Assembly: GCF_000010305.1 (NCBI RefSeq)
Contig: NC_012489.1
Coordinates: forward strand, 682,001 to 746,000
DNA length: 64,000 nt
From: Gemmatimonas aurantiaca T-27
GTDB taxonomy: Bacteria; Gemmatimonadota; Gemmatimonadetes; Gemmatimonadales; Gemmatimonadaceae
Direction of reading: 5' to 3'
Part shown: in pieces, positions 34,843 to 44,367 of the stretch
How the letters are laid out: every line of letters begins with the position of its first letter
Position numbering within the stretch: position 1 is the first letter of the stretch
The notes under the pieces: model-generated
Database searches by the model: none
What the model was told of the DNA's origin: nothing
Seen by the model: the letters and a program-made list of their open reading frames with translations, nothing else
Program-made: the position numbers and the translations under genes

Positions 34843-35763
34843 TCACGCCCGCCGTGCGCGCGGGTCGATGCGTCCGTAGGCCAGATCGGTGAGCAGGTTC
34901 ACCAGCACGAACACCACCGACAGGAACAGCACCGTACCCTGCACTGCCGGCAGGTCGCGGCGCGAAATGGCCATGACCACGTAGCGGCCAATGCCGGGCC
35001 ACGAAAAAATGGTCTCGGTAAGAATGCTGCCCGTGAGGTACGCGCCGAAGTCGAGGCCGATCACCGTCACCACCGGCATGAGTGCATTGCGCAGGGCGTG
35101 ACGCACCACCACGGTGCGTTCGGCGAGTCCTTTGGCGCGTGCCGTGCGCACAAAGTCGGCGCCCAGTACTTCAAGCATCGACGACCGGGTCACGCGAGCG
35201 AGGTACGCGATCGAGCGTGAGCCCAACGCCAGAGCCGGGAGCACGAGAAATTCCAGGCGCCCGTAACCCGAGGCGGGGAACCATCGCAACGTGACTGCGA
35301 AGAACAGGATCAGCAGCAACCCGATCCAGTACACCGGAAAGGAAATCCCGAGATAGGTGGTGGCGAGCGCCACCCGGTCGAACCATCCGTGCGGACGCAC
35401 CGCGGCCAGTGCGCCAATGCTGACTCCCAAGAGAGTCGCCAACAGCATCGCCGCGCCCGCGAGTTGCAAGGTGCGCGGAAACCGTTCGGCGATATCGGTG
35501 ACGATCGGCCGGTTGGTGATGTACGAACGTCCGAGATCGCCGGTGAGAATGCCGGAGGCGTAGTGGGCAAACTGCGACGGCAACGGATCGTCGAGGCGCA
35601 GCTCGGCGCGCAGACGCTCGATGGTGGCCGCGTCTGCCCGTTCGCCCACCATGGCCTGCACCGGGTCGCCCGGCGCGACGTAGAGCAAGAGGAACACCAC
35701 GACGAGCACGCCGAAGAGCGTCGGAATCGACAGCAGTGCCCGTCGCAGCAGGAAAAACGTCAT
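34843..35763 (-). CDS. Peptide/nickel ABC transporter permease, DppB/OppB family
   Basis: 306 residues with six membrane segments. N-terminal FLLRRALLSIPTLFGVLVVVFLLLYVAPGDP is the DppB/OppB hallmark. The EAA loop that contacts the ATPase is at about 215 (DFVRTARAKGL). It starts 19 bases after the binding-protein gene stop, so both are one unit. DppC-type second permease and the two ATPase genes are not adjacent: the next genes are the inverted-repeat element and the convergent reductase. The transporter is therefore either split over the genome or incomplete. Confidence 0.93.
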   Translation of the reverse strand: MTFFLLRRALLSIPTLFGVLVVVFLLLYVAPGDPVQAMVGERADAATIERLRAELRLDDPLPSQFAHYASGILTGDLGRSYITNRPIVTDIAERFPRTLQLAGAAMLLATLLGVSIGALAAVRPHGWFDRVALATTYLGISFPVYWIGLLLILFFAVTLRWFPASGYGRLEFLVLPALALGSRSIAYLARVTRSSMLEVLGADFVRTARAKGLAERTVVVRHALRNALMPVVTVIGLDFGAYLTGSILTETIFSWPGIGRYVVMAISRRDLPAVQGTVLFLSVVFVLVNLLTDLAYGRIDPRARRA

Positions 35764-35782
35764 GCGTCGGCCCGGGTGGTCA

Positions 35783-37372
35783 CTACTGACCGAGCGAAAC
35801 CTTGGTCCATCGCTGCCCGTTGAAGATCACCGGGACTTCAAACCCCTTCACCCACGGCTGCACGGCATACATCTCGTTATAGAAGAACAGCGGGACAAGC
35901 CCCACCTGCTGATACGCCAGAGAGTCGGCGCTGCGATACAGGGTGGCGCGGCGCTGTCCGTCGGCCTCACGGCGCGCTTCGTCCACCAGGCGATCGAAGG
36001 TGGCGTTGCTGAAGAACGACACATTGCCACCCGCGCCCTTGTTGGCGGTGTGCAGCAACGGGTACAGGAAGTTCTCGGCGTCCGGGTAGTCGGCGTACCA
36101 ATCCTTCACGACGAGGTCCGTCTGGCCTGCGCGTGCCGCCGCGCGCATGGCGCTCGCATCACGCTGCACCAGCTTGAGCCGAATGTTGGCGGCGCCCAGG
36201 TAGGCCTGGAGTGTTTGCGCGAGGCGGGGCCACGGCGACGTCTGCGAACTCCACAGCTCGAGATCAATGCCATTGGGGTAGCCGGCTTCGGTGAGCAGTC
36301 GACGGGCAGCCAGCGTGTCGTAGGCAAATGGCTTCCGGGCCGCATCGAAGCCATCGAGGGTGGGTGGCACGACACCCGCGGCAACCGTGCCTCGTCCGGC
36401 GAGCAACTGCGCGAGCAAGGTGGGCGCATCGATGGCGTGCGCGAGCGCCTGACGGACCCGGACATCCTTGAGCGGACCGCGGGTGCTGTTCACACCGATG
36501 TACCAGAGGCGCAGCGCCGGCGCACTCACGAGATTCGCGCGTCGCTCGTCGGTGTTTTCCCAGGAGCGTGTCTGCTCTTCGGGGATGTACAGGATGTCCA
36601 CGGTGCCCGCCTCGAACTCGGCCACGGCCGTGGAGGGCTCCGGAATGATGCGCGCCAGCAGCGTATCGAATGCTGGTGCACCGCCGTAGTAGTTGGTGTT
36701 GCGCGCGAACTTGAGGAAGTCGTCATGCTTCCATTGCACGAGCTTCCACGGACCCGTGCCTACCGGCTTCTCGCTGAAATCCACGCCAACGTGGTCGGGC
36801 AGGATCGCCGCCGCCGGCATGGCCAGCAGCTTGGGGAAGATCGCCAGCGGTTCGGCGAGGGTGATGACTACTGTGGTGTCATCAGGGGTTTCGAGACCGA
36901 GTGGCACATCCTTGCCTGCCGCAGTGGCCCGTGCTCCCGCAATCGGAAATAGCGGCCACACCGTGCCGGACTGGGTTTCCGGTCGGAGCAGGCGCTGGAA
37001 CGACTGGCTGACATGACGCGCCCGGAAGAGCGAGCCGTCATGGAAGGTCACGCTGTCGCGCAGGTGAAACGTGTACCGCAGCCCATCGGGGGACACATCC
37101 CAACTGCGCGCGAGTGCCGGTTCCACTTCCCCAGAGGGCGTGAACCGCGTCAGGCCATCGAACAGATACGCCACTGCCCGTCCGCTCGGCACATCGGTCG
37201 CCTTGGCGGGATCGAGGGAGCGCGGATCATACCAGTCGCGCGAATCCACCAGGGTGTGTCGCACGGAGCTGCCGTCGTCTGCGCGACGACATCCGGGAGC
37301 GACGAGTGTGATCGCGATGATGGCCGCGCAGATGGACCGCATACGTGTGGCGGAGTACGAAGCCGGTGTCAT
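35783..37372 (-). CDS. Peptide-type ABC transporter substrate-binding lipoprotein
   Basis: 529 residues, SBP_bac_5 family. The signal peptide ends in a lipobox-like APGC. Family motifs include DPAKATDVPSGRAVAYLFDGLTR, PALARSWDVSPDGLRYTFHLRDSVTFHDG and VGTGPWKLVQW. Members bind oligopeptides, nickel, murein peptides or haem. The start is uncertain: ATG 37372, or ATG 37342, which gives the more typical short signal peptide. It is divergent from the tamA-like gene, with start codons about 50 bases apart. Confidence 0.92.
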   Translation of the reverse strand: MTPASYSATRMRSICAAIIAITLVAPGCRRADDGSSVRHTLVDSRDWYDPRSLDPAKATDVPSGRAVAYLFDGLTRFTPSGEVEPALARSWDVSPDGLRYTFHLRDSVTFHDGSLFRARHVSQSFQRLLRPETQSGTVWPLFPIAGARATAAGKDVPLGLETPDDTTVVITLAEPLAIFPKLLAMPAAAILPDHVGVDFSEKPVGTGPWKLVQWKHDDFLKFARNTNYYGGAPAFDTLLARIIPEPSTAVAEFEAGTVDILYIPEEQTRSWENTDERRANLVSAPALRLWYIGVNSTRGPLKDVRVRQALAHAIDAPTLLAQLLAGRGTVAAGVVPPTLDGFDAARKPFAYDTLAARRLLTEAGYPNGIDLELWSSQTSPWPRLAQTLQAYLGAANIRLKLVQRDASAMRAAARAGQTDLVVKDWYADYPDAENFLYPLLHTANKGAGGNVSFFSNATFDRLVDEARREADGQRRATLYRSADSLAYQQVGLVPLFFYNEMYAVQPWVKGFEVPVIFNGQRWTKVSLGQ

Positions 37373-37413
37373 GCCAGGTTGACGGGGTGAGTGTGCCGGT
37401 TGAGCTTGTAGGC

Positions 37414-37419
37414 TATAGA
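37414..37419 (+). promoter_or_regulatory. -10-like box before the tamA-like gene
   Basis: TATAGA lies 2 bases before GTG 37422. If real, transcription would start at or after that GTG, favouring a leaderless mRNA or the in-frame GTG at 37467. No good -35 is visible. Confidence 0.3.
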
Positions 37420-37421
37420 AC

Positions 37422-39728
37422 GTGCGTCTATCCGTCCATGACCTGACCTCTTCCATTCGCGCGATTGTGGCCCGTCGCGCAGTGGTGCTTCCGGCTGTCC
37501 TCTCGATCCTGTCGATGATCGGGTGGGCGGCTCGTCCGCTCGCCGCCCAGGATCTGTCCTGCGAGCGAGGGGACCGGGAAGTCCGCGCCCTGCGCTTTGC
37601 GGGCAACCGGGAATTTCCGGCCTCGGTGCTGGCGGCGACGGTGGCCACGATCCCGTCGTCGTTCGCCGGTCTACCGCTGGTCGGCGAGCGGCGCTGCCTG
37701 GATCCGGTGGAGTTTTCACGCGATGTGCAGCGGTTGGAGACGCTCTATCGTCGTCGCGGGTTCCCCGATGTGGCAGTGGATACGGTGGTGCGCACGGTGC
37801 GGACTGGCGTGATCGATATCACGTTCACCGTGAAAGAAGGTGAGCCGATGCGCGTGTCGGCGTTTGCGTTGCGCGGCGTGGATAGTGATCCCGAGATCGG
37901 CGTGGCCGCTCGCGACTTCCCCATGCGGGTGGGCGGTCTGTTCGATCGTGGCGCGCTGGAGGCTGGGCGTGACACGCTCGTACGCCGGTTGCGCAATCGG
38001 GGATGGCCGCAGGCGGAGGCGCTGCTGGCCTACACCACCAATACTGCACAGCGCACGGCCGATATCGAAGTGACCGTGGTGCCCGGGGCGCGGGCGCGCA
38101 TCGGACGCATCGCGCTGGACGTGGACACCAGCAATGGCCCACGTCGGGTCACCGATGCCACGGTGCATCGTGCATTGGCCCTTCGCACCGGCGACTGGTA
38201 TTCGGCGCGGGCCATCATCGATGCGCAGCGCAATCTCTACCAGACCGACGTCTTCCAGCGGGTGGATCTGCAGCCGGACAGCATTCAGCCGCCGGGTGAT
38301 ACGATCGTCAACTTGACGGCGCGTCTGGTGGAAGGTGATCGCTGGGCTGCACGCGGGGGGTTGGGGTGGGCCACGCTCGATTGTTTCCGCGCGCAGGGTA
38401 CGCTGACCGATCGCGACTTCCTCCCCATGGCGCAGCGTCTCGAATTGTCGGCGCGCCTCAGCAAGATCGGTATCGGGGATCCGCTCGATGGCGCGCCCGA
38501 TCTCTGCCAGGGGCAGGCACGATCGGATCCGTACAGCCGAACGCTCAACTACAACACTTCGATGACATTGCGGCAGCCGGTGCGGGCCAATCAGGCGCGC
38601 GTGCTGTCGCTGACGGTGTTCAGCTCGACGTTGTCCGAATACCGGGCATATCTACGCCGAACGCCCATCGGCGGAGTGATGTCGATCAGTGATCCGTTTG
38701 CGCGGAAATCCGCACCGCGCACGCCGAGCACGTTGTCATATCAGTTGGAGCTGGGGCGAACGGAGGCCGAGCCCGCGTTCTTCTGTGCCGTGTTCAATGC
38801 GTGCGACAGCGAGTTGCGCAACTTTCTGCAGCGCAACAATCGGCTGGCGGCGCTCGAGTACGCGATTACCCGCGAGCGCATGAACGATCCGCTTCGGCCC
38901 ACGCAGGGCACGCTGATGCGTGTGACCCTGCGTCATGCGAGCACATTGATCGGGTCGGATCGCACGCAGCAGTTCAATCGGGCGATTGGCGACGTCTCCT
39001 GGTACCGCATGTTGGGCAGCGCCACGATCACGGCGCATTTCAAGGCCGGTGTGGTGCAGGGCAGTGGCAGTGGTGCTGGCGTGGGCAGCTTCATTCCGCC
39101 GCAGGAACGCCTGTATGCGGGCGGACCGACGACGGTGCGCGGGTTTCGTCAGAACGAGCTTGGCCCTGCCGTCTACATCGTCAGCGCGTATGAAGAGGTG
39201 ACCGAGAACGGGCAGACGTACTATCGGGTCGGAGAAGCCACGCAAACGGAGCGCGTGGTGCCCACGGGCGGCAATACGCTGCTGGTGGGCAATCTCGAAG
39301 CGCAGTGGCCCAGTCCCATTGCGCCGCGACTGCTGCAACTGGCGGCGTTTGCGGATGCGGGTCGTCTGTGGAATCGGGGCGGCTCGGTGCGTGGGGTGTC
39401 GCTGGCGTCCGAAGGGCCGATCGTGAAAATCACGCCCGGTGCTGGTGTGCGCATCTCCTCGCCGTTTGGGGCCATTCGCATCGACTTCGGCTACAACCCG
39501 TATGACCTGCCGGCCGGTGCGGCGTACTTCAATGCACGGCCGCAGAAAGGTGTTGCGCCATTGTATTGCGTCAGCCCCGGCAATCGTCTTCGGGTCAGCG
39601 CCTCGTCGGTGCCTGAGGCGCCGGCGATTCAGGAATCGGGCGCCTGTCCGGCCGCGTTCCAGCCGGTACGACGCTCCGGCCTGCTCGGACGCCTGAATCC
39701 GAGCATCTGGATCGGGCAGGCCTTCTGA
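37422..39728 (+). CDS. Omp85-family outer-membrane assembly protein (TamA/BamA type)
   Basis: 768 residues. Signal peptide (VVLPAVLSILSMIGWAARPLAAQ), then three or more POTRA domains (VRALRFAGNREFPASVL; MRVSAFALRGVDSD; RIGRIALDVD). A 16-strand-type barrel follows with the conserved RLYAGGPTTVRGFRQNELGP segment. Omp85 proteins insert beta-barrel or autotransporter proteins into the outer membrane. The next gene is TamB-like and overlaps by one base (TGATG), so the TamA role is preferred over BamA. The start is GTG 37422; GTG 37467 gives an equally good signal peptide. Confidence 0.92.
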   Translation: MRLSVHDLTSSIRAIVARRAVVLPAVLSILSMIGWAARPLAAQDLSCERGDREVRALRFAGNREFPASVLAATVATIPSSFAGLPLVGERRCLDPVEFSRDVQRLETLYRRRGFPDVAVDTVVRTVRTGVIDITFTVKEGEPMRVSAFALRGVDSDPEIGVAARDFPMRVGGLFDRGALEAGRDTLVRRLRNRGWPQAEALLAYTTNTAQRTADIEVTVVPGARARIGRIALDVDTSNGPRRVTDATVHRALALRTGDWYSARAIIDAQRNLYQTDVFQRVDLQPDSIQPPGDTIVNLTARLVEGDRWAARGGLGWATLDCFRAQGTLTDRDFLPMAQRLELSARLSKIGIGDPLDGAPDLCQGQARSDPYSRTLNYNTSMTLRQPVRANQARVLSLTVFSSTLSEYRAYLRRTPIGGVMSISDPFARKSAPRTPSTLSYQLELGRTEAEPAFFCAVFNACDSELRNFLQRNNRLAALEYAITRERMNDPLRPTQGTLMRVTLRHASTLIGSDRTQQFNRAIGDVSWYRMLGSATITAHFKAGVVQGSGSGAGVGSFIPPQERLYAGGPTTVRGFRQNELGPAVYIVSAYEEVTENGQTYYRVGEATQTERVVPTGGNTLLVGNLEAQWPSPIAPRLLQLAAFADAGRLWNRGGSVRGVSLASEGPIVKITPGAGVRISSPFGAIRIDFGYNPYDLPAGAAYFNARPQKGVAPLYCVSPGNRLRVSASSVPEAPAIQESGACPAAFQPVRRSGLLGRLNPSIWIGQAF

Positions 39729-42700
39729 TGGCCCCGAGGCGGCGCACCATCGTACTGGGCACGGCCACCGTGCTCCTGACGCTCTTGGTGGCCGTCATCG
39801 GTGGCATCGTGGCGCTCACGCAGACGGATCGTGGACGGGCCATCATTTTGCGCGCGGTGTTGCCGGCGGCGCGTGCGGCGATTCCGGGGCGTTTGTATGT
39901 GGGCAAGATCGGCGGCACGCTGTTCACCGATATCACGATCGATTCGATCGACCTGCGCACACCCGACGGCACACCGTTTTTGAGCACGGGTCGCGTGCGG
40001 GTGACGTACGACCCGCGCGACCTGCTCGATTTCCGCGTGATCGTGCGATCGCTCGAGGTGGACCGTCCCCAGGTCACCCTCGTCGACTATGGCGACGACG
40101 ACTGGAACTGGAAGCGGGCGCTCCGCAAACGCGCGCCACGTCCGTCGATGAATCCGGGACGGCTCGGGCGCTACATCGTGGTGGACACCGCCACACTCAA
40201 CGAACTCACGTTTGTGGCCAAGCTGCCGTGGGCGCTCTCCGACACGTTGCGGGGCGCGCAGCGTGACAGCGCGCTGACCTACAATCTCACGCGCCTCGAT
40301 ATGGATGTGCTGCGTGAGGATGATCGCTACGTGAAGGTGTACCGCTTCCTGCGTGGCAACGTAGCGCTGGGCCGTTCCCGCATCGCCGATCCCGACAGTG
40401 CCGGATTGCGATTCGATGTGAAGCGTCTCGATGTGATGTGGGACTATCCTCCGATCTGGTTCAAGGATCTGAGCGGTGATGTGCGGAAGGTGGGCGACAC
40501 GCTCTGGGTGGATAGCGCAAAATTTGCCTTGCCGGGTTCTGTGGCCCGTGGTGGGGCAAAGGTGGTGTGGGGCAGCGACCTGCCGGTGCGCTACGATGTC
40601 GGGTTGCAGCTCGACACGGTGTCGATGACCGATATCGCGTGGTTGGACGAGACCATCCCGCACAGCGGTGGCGGGCGGGCCCATCTCACCATCCGCAATG
40701 ATCCGCGCAATCTGGCCATCATCGAATACATCATCCGCAACATGGATGCGAACGCCCTGCAATCACGCATTCGCGGCGATATGACCTGGGGCGTGGGCGG
40801 GCCGGTGGTGCGCCTCACGGGCGTCAATCTCGATATGCAGCCCGCGCACACGGACTTGCTGCAGTGGATGAACGGGGAACCGTTCCCCTATGACTGGAAG
40901 GGCAAGATCACCGGGAAGCTGGTCGCCAGTGGTGGCTACGTGACGGATTGGGCGGTGGAGTCGGCGACATTTGCGTTCGCCGATGAACATGTGCCCGGTG
41001 CCGTGTCTCGTGGGCGTGCGACGGGCAAGCTCAATCTCTACACGCCCGCCGAAGCCATTCTCAAAGGCGTCGAGCTCACGCTGGACACACTCGATTTCCG
41101 TACGCCCCGTTTCGTGAACCCCATGTTTGCGGAGCTGAACGGGTTTGCCCGTGGGCGGGTGCGCCTGGATTCGTTGTGGTACGACGCCTCGTTCACCGAT
41201 GCCGATATCGAGCTGGTGGACGGACCCGGGCAATCTTCGCGCTTCACCGGCAGTGGTCACTACACGCTGGTTCCGGAAGGCACATGGTTCGATGTGGACC
41301 TGCAGGCGCTGCCGTTGTCGTACACGACCTTGTCGCGCTCCTATCCCAACCTGCCACTGCGCGGTGCGGCTGTGGGGCGCATCACGGCCCGTGGCATGGC
41401 CGACAAGTTCGAGGTGCAGACGACGTTGGCCGGTGAGGGCGGCGAGTTGGCCTTCACCGGCCTGGCCGACGCCCTCGATCCCACGATCGGGGCGTTTGGC
41501 TCCTGGCGCTTGCGCGGAGCCAATCTGCAGTCGCTGTTCGGCGACAATCGGTATCCGGTCACCACCCTGTCCATGGCGGGTACGGTGCACATGGAGGGTG
41601 AGGTGCTTTCCACGATGCGCGGACCACTCAGTGCGACCGTCGATCAGTTCTCCCGCATCGCCGACGCCCGTGTCTTCGGCGGGACGGCGGCGTTCCGATT
41701 CGATTCAGGGCATGTGTTCATCGACACGCTGGCCGTGGAGAGCTCTGCGCTCCGGCTCACCGCGCGCGGCGGCCTTGGGCTCGATCAGTCCCGCCGGGAC
41801 TCGGTGCATTTCACGGTGCAGATCGATTCCCTGGGCGGACTGCGTCCCTGGTTGTCGGCCACGGGTACGGACAGTGCCCGTGCCCTCGTCCTGCCGTCTG
41901 ATACGCTGCGAGGCACGGCGGAACTCATGGGCAGTCTGTTCGGCTCCATCGACACGCTGGACACCCGTGGACTCGATGTGGATCTGCGTGCGGATATCAG
42001 TGGACTGGTGGTGGCGACCTCGCGTGCGCAGCGCGCCAATGTCGATGCACGTGTCGAAGATGTGCTGCGCGCGGCGAATGGGACCGTCATGTTCACCGCC
42101 GATTCCGCCTACGTGGCCGGTATCGATGTGTCGGCCGCGACAGCACGTTCCACGCTGCGTGGAGGGCTCGCGGATCGATTCACGGTCGCCATGCGGACGC
42201 CGTCGGAATCGCGTGTGGTGATCGGTGGCGGTGTCTCGCGGCGGGGCGATTCCACCGAAGTGCGCCTGGACACGCTCACCATTCGCGTGGACAGCGGCTT
42301 TGCCCGTCCCCGTGGTTTTTCACTGGTCACGCCGGCGACGCTGCGCTTGATGCCGGGTTCACTGGGGGCACTGGATTCGCTCGTGCTACAGCACACCGAC
42401 ACCGGACGCATTGCGCTGCACGGTGCGGTCGCCGCGGGCGGTGTGGTGGAGGGGACAGTGAACGCGGATCGTGTGCCACTGGGCGACTTTGGCCGTCTGC
42501 TGCGCACCAATGCCATCACGCGCGGCACGGCCGATCTGCAACTGGCCGTGAGCGGCACCAAAGAACGTCCACGACTCGACGGTACCGTGGGGCTGCGCGA
42601 TGCGGTTGTCGGGCGGGTGCGATTTGGCGATCTCAGCGCACGTGCGCACTACGATTCGCTGCGCCTGATGTTGGCCGGCGCGCTGCGGGTGGACGGGGCA

Positions 42701-44290
42701 CCCACCCTGCAGGCCACCGCCTCGCTGCCACTCGACCTGGCGCTCGTCTCCAGTCGTCAGCGTCGCCTCGATGAGCCCCTGTCCGGGCGCATCGTCAGCG
42801 AACGCACCAATCTCGCCTTGCTGGAATCGCTGTTTCCCGATGTCACACATGCCGCGGGCACACTCGAGACGGATGTGCAACTCACCGGCACCTGGGACCG
42901 TCCACGCCTGCGCGGCCAACTCCGGGTGGACAGTGCGGCGCTCACGCTTGCCAACCTCGGCATCCGTCTCGAACAGGCCTATGCTGATGTCGGCCTGGCT
43001 GGAGACAGCGTGCTCATTCGTCGTTTTGGGGCACGCAGCGGTACGGCCAACGACTCGCTGGGCGTCTCGGGACTCATCGGCATCACCGAGATCGCGCGTC
43101 CGTCGTTCGAACTCCGATTGGCAGCCAACAATTTCCTGGCCATCGACAAACCTCGCACGGCGTCGCTCACCATCTCCACGCCCATTCCGATCTCGCTGTC
43201 GGGCAACACCGATGCGCCCCTCGTGCGTGGTGCGGTGCGTATCGATCGTGGACGCGTCTACATCAGTCAGCTCGCTCAACGGCGCGCGCTGGATCTCAAT
43301 GACAATTTCGATGTCATCGACACCACGCGATTTGGCGTGAATGGGCTGCTGCCCTCGGCGCCCAACGCGCTGATGCAGAATCTGCAACTCGAGGACGTGC
43401 GCATTGGGATCGGTGACGATGTCTGGCTGCGCTCACCTGAAGCCAATCTCAAGTTGGGCGGCCAGTTGCGAGTGACCCGGTCGGTGTCGCGGGAAGGGCG
43501 TGGGACACGTTTGGCGCTGGCCGACTCACTCACTGTCGATCGTGGTACCTATCAGCTCAATCTCGGCATCGCGCGTCCCGGGTTCGAGGTGGAACGTGGT
43601 CTGGTGCGGTTTTTTGGCGATCCTGATCTGGAACCCTCGCTCGATATCACGGCGCTGCACACCGTGCGCGAGACACGCGCCAATTCCAATCGACAGGATG
43701 TGCGCATCCGCGTGAACATCGGCGGCACGATCAACCGGCCCACGTTGGCGCTCGTCAGCGCGGACAATCCGCCGCTCCCCGAGAGCGACATGCTGAGTTA
43801 TCTGGTGACCGGCGAGCCGGCGTATGCGCTGCTCGGAACGCCGTATGCGGAACAGGGCGCCACGTTGGCCCTGCGCCTGGCCGGGTCCTATCTGTCGAGT
43901 CGTCTGGCGGGCGGGCGCTTCGATGTGGTGCAGGTGGAGCCGACGGCGCTCAGCCCGGGTGATGCACAAAACCTGCGCGCGAATGGTCTCGGCATCCTCG
44001 CCTCCACCCGCGTGGGTGTGGGCGGGCAGGTCGCGCGAAACACCTATCTCACATTCAGCACCGGTCTGTGCGGGCTGGCACCGCAGACCGGTAGCGGCGA
44101 CGCGCTGTCGTTGTTTGCCGAAGGGCTGGGTGTGAAAGTGGAACGCCGCTTCGATCGAGGCATGAGCGTGGCGCTGGGTCTGGAACCCGCGTCCAGTGCG
44201 CAAGCCTGTGGACGACTGGGCATCAGTCGTACCTTTCAGCAGACTCCTCCCCAGATCGGTATCGACTTCTTCCGATACTGGACGTTCTGA
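39728..44290 (+). CDS. tamB: TamB-like translocation and assembly protein
   Basis: 1520 residues. A single N-terminal membrane anchor (TIVLGTATVLLTLLVAVIGGIVAL) is followed by a very long region of beta-rich repeats of the AsmA/TamB superfamily. The C-terminal DUF490 domain begins near 1130 with LTISTPIPISLSGNTDAP, followed by RGRVYISQL and LPESDMLSYLVTG. TamB spans the periplasm from the inner membrane to TamA and is linked to outer-membrane protein insertion and phospholipid transport. It is translationally coupled to the upstream Omp85 gene. Confidence 0.93.
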   Translation: MAPRRRTIVLGTATVLLTLLVAVIGGIVALTQTDRGRAIILRAVLPAARAAIPGRLYVGKIGGTLFTDITIDSIDLRTPDGTPFLSTGRVRVTYDPRDLLDFRVIVRSLEVDRPQVTLVDYGDDDWNWKRALRKRAPRPSMNPGRLGRYIVVDTATLNELTFVAKLPWALSDTLRGAQRDSALTYNLTRLDMDVLREDDRYVKVYRFLRGNVALGRSRIADPDSAGLRFDVKRLDVMWDYPPIWFKDLSGDVRKVGDTLWVDSAKFALPGSVARGGAKVVWGSDLPVRYDVGLQLDTVSMTDIAWLDETIPHSGGGRAHLTIRNDPRNLAIIEYIIRNMDANALQSRIRGDMTWGVGGPVVRLTGVNLDMQPAHTDLLQWMNGEPFPYDWKGKITGKLVASGGYVTDWAVESATFAFADEHVPGAVSRGRATGKLNLYTPAEAILKGVELTLDTLDFRTPRFVNPMFAELNGFARGRVRLDSLWYDASFTDADIELVDGPGQSSRFTGSGHYTLVPEGTWFDVDLQALPLSYTTLSRSYPNLPLRGAAVGRITARGMADKFEVQTTLAGEGGELAFTGLADALDPTIGAFGSWRLRGANLQSLFGDNRYPVTTLSMAGTVHMEGEVLSTMRGPLSATVDQFSRIADARVFGGTAAFRFDSGHVFIDTLAVESSALRLTARGGLGLDQSRRDSVHFTVQIDSLGGLRPWLSATGTDSARALVLPSDTLRGTAELMGSLFGSIDTLDTRGLDVDLRADISGLVVATSRAQRANVDARVEDVLRAANGTVMFTADSAYVAGIDVSAATARSTLRGGLADRFTVAMRTPSESRVVIGGGVSRRGDSTEVRLDTLTIRVDSGFARPRGFSLVTPATLRLMPGSLGALDSLVLQHTDTGRIALHGAVAAGGVVEGTVNADRVPLGDFGRLLRTNAITRGTADLQLAVSGTKERPRLDGTVGLRDAVVGRVRFGDLSARAHYDSLRLMLAGALRVDGAPTLQATASLPLDLALVSSRQRRLDEPLSGRIVSERTNLALLESLFPDVTHAAGTLETDVQLTGTWDRPRLRGQLRVDSAALTLANLGIRLEQAYADVGLAGDSVLIRRFGARSGTANDSLGVSGLIGITEIARPSFELRLAANNFLAIDKPRTASLTISTPIPISLSGNTDAPLVRGAVRIDRGRVYISQLAQRRALDLNDNFDVIDTTRFGVNGLLPSAPNALMQNLQLEDVRIGIGDDVWLRSPEANLKLGGQLRVTRSVSREGRGTRLALADSLTVDRGTYQLNLGIARPGFEVERGLVRFFGDPDLEPSLDITALHTVRETRANSNRQDVRIRVNIGGTINRPTLALVSADNPPLPESDMLSYLVTGEPAYALLGTPYAEQGATLALRLAGSYLSSRLAGGRFDVVQVEPTALSPGDAQNLRANGLGILASTRVGVGGQVARNTYLTFSTGLCGLAPQTGSGDALSLFAEGLGVKVERRFDRGMSVALGLEPASSAQACGRLGISRTFQQTPPQIGIDFFRYWTF

Positions 44291-44367
44291 CGGTTCCGAC
44301 TCACGGCGGTGTGCCGTGGGGGCTACGTTGTATCCCCCGCGTGTCGTCGCTCGTCATCCCATATCCC

